DNA of 5,354 bases, from NCBI GenBank assembly GCA_019241735.1, contig JAFAWN010000214.1, positions 1-5,354 of the forward strand. Direction: 5' to 3'. The stretch comes from Terriglobales bacterium (GTDB lineage Bacteria; Acidobacteriota; Terriglobia; Terriglobales; Acidobacteriaceae). Under the pieces are notes generated by a model. The model was not told where the DNA came from. It saw only the letters and a list, made by a program, of their open reading frames with translations, and did no database searches. Position 1 is the stretch's first letter, and each line of letters begins with the position of its first letter. This document shows, piece by piece, positions 1 to 5,354 of this stretch. A program made the position numbers and the translations under genes.

Positions 1-866
1 ATCGTTCGCTGAGTTACGAATATGTATCGCAAGGACGCAAAGTTGTCGAATCGCAACATGAAATGTTCAAGCGCTGTGAACTGCCGTCGGACAGCTTACG
101 CGCATTGCGCGAACATTGCGACCAGCGGGATGTAATCTTTTTCAGCACGCCGAGTTCGACCGGTAGCCTGAAAGAGCTGATGGCGGCCAACGCGCCGATG
201 CTGAAAAATGGATCGGACTATCTCACTCATCTGCCCCTGATTGAGGAAATGGCCCGCACCGGCCTACCGACGGTGATTTCGACCGGGATGGCTACGCGGG
301 CGGAGATTAACGATGCAGTGCAGGCTTTTCGAAGCGCGGGTGGCAGGAACTTGATCCTGCTCCACTGTACTTCTTCGTATCCCACGGCTCCCGCGGACTT
401 GAATTTGCGAAAAATCGCTGCGTTGCGTGAGGAGTTCGAATGTCCTACAGGTCTGAGCGATCACTCTGAGGGCACGGTGGCGGCGATGGCGGCAGTGGCA
501 TTGGGCGCGTGCATGATCGAAAAACATTTCACGCTGGATAAGACCCTGCCTGGCCCCGACCATCATTTCTCCGCTGATCCGGAAGAATTCCGCAAAATGG
601 CGCAAGGCGTGCGCATGGTTGAAACAATGCTCGGAACCGCGGAGCTGGGGCCGGCATCATCCGAACAGTCGGGCCGCCAAGAGTTCCGGCTGTCCTGTGT
701 AGCGGATCGCCAGCTTCCGATCGGACACCGGTTAACGGAGTCTGACATTGCTTTCCGGCGGCCAGGGATTGGGTTCCCCCCGAAGGATGCGGGAAAGTTG
801 ATCGCGCGGCATTTAGCAAGGAGTATTGCTGCGGGACACATTTTCCGCGCGGAGGATTTTGAGTGA
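1..866 (+). CDS. neuB: NeuB-family nonulosonic acid (sialic/legionaminic-type) synthase, 5' partial
   Basis: Cytoplasmic synthase condensing phosphoenolpyruvate with an N-acetylmannosamine-type or 2,4-diacetamido hexose to give a nonulosonic acid. The frame is open from base 3 with no stop, so the gene begins before the window. The ATG at 63 is internal: the residues upstream continue the family pattern. The visible 287 residues, against about 340-350 for the family, lack only the N-terminal strand of the barrel. Visible motifs are STGM (279-290), LHCTSSYP (near 358-381), GLSDHS (450-467), EKHFT (519-533) and GPDHHFS (552-572), all typical of the NeuB TIM barrel. From about 684 a C-terminal SAF (antifreeze-like) domain follows, with R-LSCVA, a GH-L-DI stretch and RPGIGFPP. 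The segment NGSDYLTHLP replaces the more usual SGD-TNLP, which I recall from one NeuB subgroup. The family is secure; whether the product is sialic, legionaminic or another acid cannot be told. The stop overlaps the next start. Confidence 0.93.
   Translation, partial: RSLSYEYVSQGRKVVESQHEMFKRCELPSDSLRALREHCDQRDVIFFSTPSSTGSLKELMAANAPMLKNGSDYLTHLPLIEEMARTGLPTVISTGMATRAEINDAVQAFRSAGGRNLILLHCTSSYPTAPADLNLRKIAALREEFECPTGLSDHSEGTVAAMAAVALGACMIEKHFTLDKTLPGPDHHFSADPEEFRKMAQGVRMVETMLGTAELGPASSEQSGRQEFRLSCVADRQLPIGHRLTESDIAFRRPGIGFPPKDAGKLIARHLARSIAAGHIFRAEDFE
851..856 (+). promoter_or_regulatory. Ribosome binding site for the GNAT gene
   Basis: GGAGGA lies 6 bases before the GTG at 863, inside the last codons of neuB. 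This near-perfect Shine-Dalgarno match decides the GTG start and the 4-base overlap with neuB. Confidence 0.75.
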
Positions 867-1363
867 GTGGAGATGCGCCTCGCGTCACGCTCCGGCCGGC
901 GTTGATCGCGGATGCTGAAATGGTATTCTCCTGGCGCAACGATCCCTTTTTGGTGGCCCGCAGCTCATCCGGAAGGACGGTAACCTGGGAAGAGCATCGG
1001 CGCTGGTTCGAATCAGCGGTAAGCGGAAATCAGCGCAAGATGTTCATAGTCCTGGTCGATGGAGACCCGGCTGGGCAAGTCCGGTTTGACCCCGTGGATC
1101 GCGGAATATGCGCCATTTCTGCCTATCTATTGAAACCTTACACCGCGCGCGGTCTGGGGGTCACTGCGATCAGACAAGGTTGTGATGTGATATTCAAGGA
1201 ATGGGGTGTGGCGGAGATCCGAGCCTGTGTCCGGGAAGATAATCCCGCGGGGTGCTCCGGGTTTCTTAAGGCGGGTTTCAAACCGACGCAACAGCAGGGA
1301 CTTTGTCCCGCGGGACATTCAACCCTGGTGCTTTTGCGCGGCGATCCAGATCGCAAAGCATGA
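863..1363 (+). CDS. GNAT-family N-acetyltransferase, PseH/RimJ-like
   Basis: Predicted cytoplasmic acetyl-CoA-dependent N-acetyltransferase of 166 residues, the usual size for a single GNAT domain. It starts at GTG, supported by GGAGGA six bases upstream and by the overlap with the neuB stop (GTGA, 863-866). Visible features are WRND (24-27), EEH plus WF (43-49), the central strand GQVRFD (71-76), a motif A loop ARGLG (95-99) that would bind the CoA pyrophosphate, and the C-terminal N-x-FLKAGF pattern (127-139). The WRND / EEH-WF / GQVRFD combination resembles acetyltransferases fused to or beside PseG in pseudaminic and legionaminic acid clusters, which acetylate a 4-amino sugar nucleotide. 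Directly behind neuB, an N-acetylation step on the nonulosonate or its precursor is the best guess. A different amino-sugar acceptor is possible, and a ribosomal-protein target is unlikely in this setting. The family is sure, the substrate is inferred. Confidence 0.87.
   Translation: MSGDAPRVTLRPALIADAEMVFSWRNDPFLVARSSSGRTVTWEEHRRWFESAVSGNQRKMFIVLVDGDPAGQVRFDPVDRGICAISAYLLKPYTARGLGVTAIRQGCDVIFKEWGVAEIRACVREDNPAGCSGFLKAGFKPTQQQGLCPAGHSTLVLLRGDPDRKA
1297..1316 (+). repeat. Three-arm GGGAC/GTCCC/GGGAC inverted-repeat cluster
   Basis: GGGAC (1297-1301), GTCCC (1305-1309) and GGGAC (1312-1316) lie in a row, and the last two sit within the perfect 12-base palindrome GTCCCGCGGGAC (1305-1316). The middle arm could pair with either flank. 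The site is inside the 3' end of the GNAT gene, 43 bases before the next start. It may simply reflect the coding sequence. Confidence 0.3.
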
Positions 1364-2064
1364 TTGTTTCGATCAATCAGCCGGCGTATCTGCCATGGTT
1401 AGGTTATTTCCATCGCATCGCTGCTTCCGACGCTCACGTGGTGCTGGACCACGTGCAGTTCGAGAAAAACAGCTTCATCAACAGAAATAAAATCCGCACG
1501 CCCGAAGGCTGGCGATGGTTGACCGTCCCGGTTAAAACAGCGGGCAAGTTTGGCGACCTCCCGATCAACCAGACGGAGATTGCGAACGACAAACCCTGGT
1601 CCGACGGACACTGGCAAAACCTCCGGCTGCATTATTCCAGAGCGCCATTCTTTGCGCAGCATGCCGGGTTTTTTGAGAACATTTATTCGCGCCAGTGGGA
1701 GAAGCTCGCAGACGTGACGCGGGAGATCACTGCGTATCTTCTGAATGCATTCGAGATTCGGACAAAGTTGTACTACAGTTCTCAAATGAACTTTTCCGGA
1801 AAGAAGGATGAACTTGTGTTGAGCCTGTGCCGCGAACTCAATGCCACGACTTATCTCTCCGGCCCGCTGGGGCGTAATTATTTGCGCCAAGAGATATTCC
1901 ACGATGCGAAAATTGCAGTTCGCTTCGATGATTACGCTCATCCCCAGTACGCTCAGGCTTACCCGGGTTTTGAGCCCAACCTCGCGGCGATAGACTTACT
2001 GTTCAATGCCGGCCCGGAGAGCCTTACCATAGTTTCAGGGAGCCAGAAGGGTGCCAGAACATGA
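1360..2064 (+). CDS. WbqC-family protein
   Basis: A 234-residue WbqC-family protein, full length for the family, recurrent in O-antigen and other glycan clusters. Its chemistry is not established to my knowledge. The start at ATG 1360 overlaps the preceding stop (ATGA) and places the first conserved strand, IVSINQP, at the N-terminus; the frame also opens at 1303, but that would add 19 unrelated residues. Conserved patches are QP-YLPWLGYF (7-17), VQFEKN followed by NRNKI (33-45), LTVPV (54-58), YLSGPLGRNYL (165-175), HPQY-QAYPGF (194-204) and the C-terminal DLLFN-GP (212-219). There is no signal peptide or membrane segment, so it is probably cytoplasmic. No strong ribosome site precedes it, which fits translational coupling to the GNAT gene. 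Placed between an N-acetyltransferase and a deacetylase, a role in amino-sugar modification is a reasonable but unproven guess. Confidence 0.9.
   Translation: MIVSINQPAYLPWLGYFHRIAASDAHVVLDHVQFEKNSFINRNKIRTPEGWRWLTVPVKTAGKFGDLPINQTEIANDKPWSDGHWQNLRLHYSRAPFFAQHAGFFENIYSRQWEKLADVTREITAYLLNAFEIRTKLYYSSQMNFSGKKDELVLSLCRELNATTYLSGPLGRNYLRQEIFHDAKIAVRFDDYAHPQYAQAYPGFEPNLAAIDLLFNAGPESLTIVSGSQKGART
2045..2051 (+). promoter_or_regulatory. Ribosome binding site for the PIG-L deacetylase gene
   Basis: AGAAGGG lies 9 bases before the ATG at 2061, within the 3' end of the WbqC-family gene. It supports the overlapping start. Confidence 0.5.
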
Positions 2065-2741
2065 ATGTACTGGTAGTGGCGGCCCATCCTGATGACGAAA
2101 TTTTGGGCTGCGGCGGAACGATGGGGCGACTGGTCCGCGAAGGACACTCCGTTTACATATCGATTTTAGGCGAAGGGATAACGTCGCGCCATGCGCAGCG
2201 TACCGCAGCCGACCCGGTGGCGCTGAAAGCCTTACGCGAATCCAGCCAGCGCGCGGCGAAGCTTCTCGCGGTTAAAGACCTTGTGCTTCATGGATTACCT
2301 GACAATCGTTTTGACACGCTGCCTTTGCTCGACATCGTTAAGGCGATTGAGGAACTCATCGAGCGCTGGCAGCCTGAGGCGGTATACACCCACCACGGCG
2401 GCGACCTGAACGTTGACCACCAGTTGACCAGCCGCGCGGTGCTTACCGCCACCCGTCCACTCGAAGGCCGGCCCACGAAAGATTTGTACATGTTCGAAAT
2501 CGCATCATCCACGGAATGGGGGTTCGCGCAACTATCCCCGGTTTTCAAGCCCACCGTGTTCGTGGATATCTCTGCGACATTAGAGTTGAAGTTAGAAGCG
2601 ATGCGCCAATACGAAAGTGAAATGCGTAACTTCCCGAATCCGCGTTCCATCGAGGCGCTAACTGCCATCGCGCGCCGTTGGGGAGGGGTGGCGGGCTGTG
2701 CTGCGGCCGAGGCGTTCGAGCTGGTACGTTCGCTTCGTTAG
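2061..2741 (+). CDS. PIG-L/LmbE-family zinc-dependent N-deacetylase
   Basis: A 226-residue PIG-L family (LmbE-like) hydrolase; characterised members remove N-acetyl groups from sugars (GlcNAc-PI, GlcNAc-Ins, bacillithiol and antibiotic precursors). The metal-binding signature AHPDDE occupies residues 8-13 after the first strand NVLVVA, supplying the expected zinc ligands His9 and Asp12 and the catalytic acid-base Asp11. The second half of the site is HHGGDLNVDH (111-120), where His120 is the likely third ligand. The glycine loop GCGGTMGRL follows the first motif, as in the family. It appears complete and active, with no signal peptide, so a cytoplasmic sugar, sugar nucleotide or lipid-linked intermediate is the likely substrate. 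The start overlaps the WbqC stop by four bases (ATGA), and an AGAAGGG site is present. With the GNAT gene two positions upstream, it may expose an amine for re-acylation. The family is certain, the substrate unknown. Confidence 0.93.
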   Translation: MNVLVVAAHPDDEILGCGGTMGRLVREGHSVYISILGEGITSRHAQRTAADPVALKALRESSQRAAKLLAVKDLVLHGLPDNRFDTLPLLDIVKAIEELIERWQPEAVYTHHGGDLNVDHQLTSRAVLTATRPLEGRPTKDLYMFEIASSTEWGFAQLSPVFKPTVFVDISATLELKLEAMRQYESEMRNFPNPRSIEALTAIARRWGGVAGCAAAEAFELVRSLR

Positions 2742-2757
2742 AAATATCAGGGCCTGC

Positions 2758-2805
2758 CTCCGAAGGGATCAATAATCTTCCGAAGTTTTCAACGATGCTC
2801 CGAAG
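2758..2805 (+). repeat. Three direct CCGAAG boxes at exact 20-base spacing
   Basis: CTCCGAAG (2758-2765), TTCCGAAG (2778-2785) and CTCCGAAG (2798-2805) recur with an identical 20-base period. Over the full unit, copies 1 and 2 agree at 14 of 20 positions and copies 2 and 3 at 11 of 20, counted by eye. Twenty bases is close to two helical turns, so a protein could bind all three on one DNA face. They begin 16 bases after the deacetylase stop and lie roughly 90-140 bases before the fusion gene. Confidence 0.5.
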
Positions 2806-2854
2806 TGTTCCTCGCACAATTATCATGAGATATTCTCGTCCCCTTGAGGCAGAT

Positions 2855-2876
2855 GCTGGGTAATTCTTCTACCCGC
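2855..2876 (+). other. Small hairpin upstream of the fusion gene
   Basis: GC plus GGGTA (2855-2862, with one bulged T) can pair with TACCC plus GC (2870-2876) around a 7-base loop. There is no run of T after it, so it is not a canonical intrinsic terminator. It lies 20 bases before the ATG at 2897 and could affect messenger structure near the start. Confidence 0.3.
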
Positions 2877-2896
2877 CACAAAATGTGTGACCGGCA

Positions 2897-5354
2897 ATGA
2901 AAGTTCTGTTGCTCCATCCCGAGGACACCCCCTGGCTGGGGGGATGGAAGAATCATAAATGGGACCTCGTCGTTGATTTCGGATGGGCGGGACCGCACTG
3001 CTACGAGCGTTGGGCACGGGAACTGAAGACTCCGGTTGTGAGCCTCTATGACTTTCAGCAGCCCGTTGAAATCTTTCGCACAATCAGTCAGATGATCGAG
3101 GGTGGCCGCAACCGGTTGATTGACTCGCGGGGACTGGATTGGTGGGAAATACAGGGAGCGTCGAAATATCAACTGCTTCAGGTCCTCTGTCTTATCGGAC
3201 GATTGCGGGACCACATTGGAGAAGGTGCGGAAGTGCAAGTCAGCCGCTGGTCCCCGCTGTGTAATGTTTTGCGCCAGGCATGGCGAAAGGAAATCCCGCA
3301 TTTTGGGCAGCCGGAGAACAAGAAGTTGCAGCGTTCGGTTGTGTCACGGCTACGCCGGTTGACCCCGGCGCAGGGTTTGGAGATTGCATTCGATAAATGG
3401 GACCCCCACTACCAATGGCGAAGACGATGGCCAAACCAGCGGCGCGCCGCGGCCACCGGACCGGTGGTGTTGCTGCCCTCTCCCTATGTGAACGTCGCGC
3501 GCACGGTCGTGGCGTATGCCAGCCTGTTGCCGGAGCAAAAGTTTCTGCTGGTCTCAACCCGGCGCAACGGGACTTACGCGCTTCCACCCACTAATGTGCT
3601 GACGGCGACCCTGGCCGCGTACGCGGTCCCCGCGGAACAGACCAGTGCAGAGTCCGCCTCTTTGATCGAACGCTGGCATCAGTTCAGCCGCGAAGTGCTG
3701 TGCTCGGCGGAGCAGCTGAAATGGGCTTACGACGCGAACCTGCTTGCGGATATTCCTTCACTGCTAACCACCGGCCTCTCGGTCCGTGATGCCTGGCAGT
3801 CCTTGTTCGATCAAGAACCGGTTGAGAGCGTGCTGTGTGCAGACGATTTGAACGTCTATACCCGGATTCCTCAGATGCTCGCCTCGCAGATCGGCATACG
3901 GACGGTTTATTGCGCGCATGGCGCGCTCGACTCGGTGCTTGCCAGCCGAAAATCCTATGCGGACGTGCACATGGTTAAAGGGGAGATGGAGGCGGACTTC
4001 CTGGTCAATGCTTGCGGGATACCGGCTGAAACTGTGATGAAAGGTGCACCAATCTCGTTCCATGCCGCACCCCGAAGGCCTCCAGAGGCAGGCGCGCCGA
4101 TCGTTTTTTTCTCTCAGCCCTATGAAATCGTACAAGGGCGGGCCGATGAAGCCTATCGCGAAATACTTCCCAAGCTCTGTGATCTGGCGCGAAAGGCGCA
4201 ATGCAAGGTCATAGTGAAGTTGCATCCGTTTGAAAGCCGACTGGATCGAAGCCGTTTGATCAAGGCTACGGTGCCCCCATCAGACCAGGGATTGATTGAA
4301 ATCACCAGACGTCGCTTTGCATCGGAAGTAATTCGCGACGCGTGGTTTGGCATTAGCGTTAATTCAAGCGTAGCGGTGGAATGCACTTTGGAACGAATCC
4401 CTTTTTTCAATTGCGGCTGGCTGGAAACAAAAGACACGGGTTATGCGGCGCAGTTCTCGAAGTTTGGCGCGGGCATTCTGATGAATCATCCATCCGAGAT
4501 TTATCAGATTCCGGACCTGCTTGGCGCCGGAGTCTCGGAAAAAATTGATTTCAGTGACAGCGTGTTGCGGAAACTTTCGGAACCTTTGCAGCCGGGCACA
4601 TTGAAGCAGGTTCTGTTCGGCGGCGCTCCCCTTCGGGACCACGCACGGGCGCGAGAAAATAATAGCCCACAGCCCCCACCCGGCCTTGCGGGAAGCCTGT
4701 TACGGAAAGTGGTTTATCCATCCCTGGGCGCTTCGGGATTTTTGAAACGCTGGCGCAGCGGGCATCAGGGAACAATTGCGGTATTGACTTACCACGGCGT
4801 CATTCCGCAATCCTATTTCAGCGATGACCGCTTCATGGACGATGGATTGCTGCAGGCTGAAGCGTTTCGCCATCAGCTGCGTTTTCTGAAATCGAATTAC
4901 TCGGTGATAACCCCGGATGATTTTCGCCTTTGGCTTCAGGGCCGGAAAGGGCTGCCGTCCCGCGCCGCGCTCCTCACTTGCGATGACGGGCTGTTGAATA
5001 ACGTGACGCAAATGCTGCCGCTGCTCGTGGAAGAAGATTTGAAATGCCTGTTCTTCATCACCGGGTACTCGCTCCGGAAGCAACCTCGAATGGCGTGGTA
5101 CCTGAGGCTTTACCGTTTGCTGATGCTGGCAAGACAACCGGTGGACCTTACCTTCAACTCGCGAGGAGCTAAGAGTACGCTCGATCCCGGAAGAAACCGG
5201 CACGCTATCTGGCGGGAATTGGTGCGCACACTCTCCAAAGATGACGACAACATTCGGGAAGATCATCTTGATCATATTCGCCGGACAGTGGGGGCACCTG
5301 AGGATTGGGAGTCGCGCTATTGTGAGGATCCCATTCTGCGCCAGCGTTACCTGC
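2897..5354 (+). CDS. Glycosyltransferase (GT-B-like) fused to NodB-type polysaccharide deacetylase, 3' partial
   Basis: One uninterrupted frame of 819 codons runs from ATG 2897 off the right edge. An in-frame TGA at 2888 bounds the start, and KVLLLHPED makes a sensible first Rossmann strand, although no clear ribosome site is visible. Residues 1 to about 580 resemble GT-B transferases of the capsule, CDP-glycerol and polysialyl type: a likely second Rossmann unit from about V190, D316-D317, AHG (His341), KGE (361-363), GAP (383-385), FSQP (405-408), KLHP (His443) and NSS plus Glu (489-491, 495). A linker rich in Asn and Pro (about 587-596) leads to a CE4/NodB domain with LTYHGV (630-635), TCDDG (694-698; Asp696 and Asp697 match the catalytic and metal aspartates) and FFITG (719-723). 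The downstream His-x-x-x-His metal motif would lie beyond the window. No signal peptide is visible. The predicted role is transfer of a sugar, possibly a nonulosonate, and deacetylation of the glycan. Domain families are well supported, acceptor and donor are unknown. Confidence 0.85.
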   Translation, partial: MKVLLLHPEDTPWLGGWKNHKWDLVVDFGWAGPHCYERWARELKTPVVSLYDFQQPVEIFRTISQMIEGGRNRLIDSRGLDWWEIQGASKYQLLQVLCLIGRLRDHIGEGAEVQVSRWSPLCNVLRQAWRKEIPHFGQPENKKLQRSVVSRLRRLTPAQGLEIAFDKWDPHYQWRRRWPNQRRAAATGPVVLLPSPYVNVARTVVAYASLLPEQKFLLVSTRRNGTYALPPTNVLTATLAAYAVPAEQTSAESASLIERWHQFSREVLCSAEQLKWAYDANLLADIPSLLTTGLSVRDAWQSLFDQEPVESVLCADDLNVYTRIPQMLASQIGIRTVYCAHGALDSVLASRKSYADVHMVKGEMEADFLVNACGIPAETVMKGAPISFHAAPRRPPEAGAPIVFFSQPYEIVQGRADEAYREILPKLCDLARKAQCKVIVKLHPFESRLDRSRLIKATVPPSDQGLIEITRRRFASEVIRDAWFGISVNSSVAVECTLERIPFFNCGWLETKDTGYAAQFSKFGAGILMNHPSEIYQIPDLLGAGVSEKIDFSDSVLRKLSEPLQPGTLKQVLFGGAPLRDHARARENNSPQPPPGLAGSLLRKVVYPSLGASGFLKRWRSGHQGTIAVLTYHGVIPQSYFSDDRFMDDGLLQAEAFRHQLRFLKSNYSVITPDDFRLWLQGRKGLPSRAALLTCDDGLLNNVTQMLPLLVEEDLKCLFFITGYSLRKQPRMAWYLRLYRLLMLARQPVDLTFNSRGAKSTLDPGRNRHAIWRELVRTLSKDDDNIREDHLDHIRRTVGAPEDWESRYCEDPILRQRYL

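Larger units (their letters stand above)
2742..2896 (+). other. Intergenic gap between the PIG-L gene and the fusion gene
   Basis: This 155-base stretch is the only non-coding gap and is more AT-rich than its flanks. It contains three 20-base-spaced CCGAAG boxes (2758-2805), an imperfect dyad around GAGA-TAT-TCTC (2825-2839), a hairpin GC-GGGTA/TACCC-GC (2855-2876) and CACA-AAA-TGTG (2877-2887). TATCAT (2821-2826) and TATTCT (2831-2836) could serve as -10 hexamers, but neither has a convincing -35 partner. No gene is apparent. It may separate two transcription units or hold an internal control site. Confidence 0.55.

Noticed and set aside
63..866. ATG at 63 as the true start of neuB
   Set aside because: The frame is open from base 3, and the upstream residues (ending in a Gln-His-Glu run before Met-Phe-Lys) continue the NeuB pattern. 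A start at 63 would delete part of the barrel.
1303..1359. N-terminal extension of the WbqC-family gene from ATG 1303
   Set aside because: The 19 extra residues are Arg/Ser-rich shadow of the GNAT 3' end. The family's first conserved strand begins at the Met of 1360, which overlaps the GNAT stop.
1435..1455. Perfect 8-base inverted repeat CACGTGGT / ACCACGTG with a 5-base loop
   Set aside because: It falls in a conserved coding stretch (His-Val-Val-Leu-Asp-His-Val) whose repeated His-Val codons explain it. About one such repeat is expected by chance in a window of this size.
1399..1941. 180-codon open frame on the - strand
   Set aside because: It lies wholly antisense to a conserved WbqC gene and its translation shows no recognisable domain.
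2855..2890. Intrinsic terminator after the PIG-L gene
   Set aside because: The hairpin is short and bulged and is followed by CCACAAAA rather than a T run, so it does not meet terminator criteria.
2789..3301. 170-codon open frame on the - strand spanning the gap and the fusion gene start
   Set aside because: It is mostly antisense to the fusion gene and its translation looks like low-information shadow sequence.
4104..4110. Run of seven T as a possible frameshift site
   Set aside because: The frame matches the transferase family on both sides of the run, so no shift is needed or indicated.
3764..4225. 153-codon open frame on the - strand
   Set aside because: It is antisense to the AHG-to-KLHP part of the transferase domain, and its translation has no motif.
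4700..5275. 191-codon open frame on the - strand
   Set aside because: It is antisense to the conserved CE4 domain with clear LTYHGV and TCDDG motifs, and shows no family pattern of its own.

Overview
The window reads as one strand of a bacterial surface-polysaccharide locus built around a nonulosonic acid (sialic, legionaminic or related nine-carbon acidic sugar). All five supported genes are on the + strand. The sequence is moderately GC-rich, favours G or C at third codon positions, and the gene types are those of O-antigen, capsule or exopolysaccharide clusters. I cannot name the organism: no rRNA, tRNA or housekeeping marker is present. An environmental Gram-negative-type bacterium is the plausible guess.

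Positions 1-2741 hold four genes joined by 4-base stop/start overlaps. In order they are the 3' part of a NeuB-type nonulosonate synthase (entering from before base 1), a GNAT N-acetyltransferase resembling the one associated with PseG/PseH in nonulosonate clusters, a WbqC-family protein of unknown chemistry, and a PIG-L/LmbE zinc deacetylase. All three junctions (863-866, 1360-1363, 2061-2064) overlap, which points to one transcript with translational coupling.

Positions 2742-2896 are the only gap. It has no convincing promoter or terminator, but it carries three CCGAAG boxes spaced exactly 20 bases apart and several short dyads, so a new control point may lie here.

From 2897 to the right edge a single frame stays open for 819 codons and runs off the window. 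It is easily missed because no stop is seen. It encodes a two-domain protein: an N-terminal GT-B-like transferase with the HG, KLHP and NSS...E motifs of capsule, CDP-glycerol and polysialyl transferase families, then a Pro-rich linker, then a NodB-type (CE4) polysaccharide deacetylase cut by the window end.

As a working model, NeuB condenses phosphoenolpyruvate with an N-acylated aminosugar. The GNAT and PIG-L proteins, perhaps with WbqC, set or change N-acyl groups on the sugar. The fused protein then transfers a sugar and deacetylates the glycan. Gene families are well supported; the substrates and the joint pathway are inference. The most unusual items are the transferase-deacetylase fusion and the tightly overlapped acetylase/WbqC/deacetylase cassette directly behind neuB.
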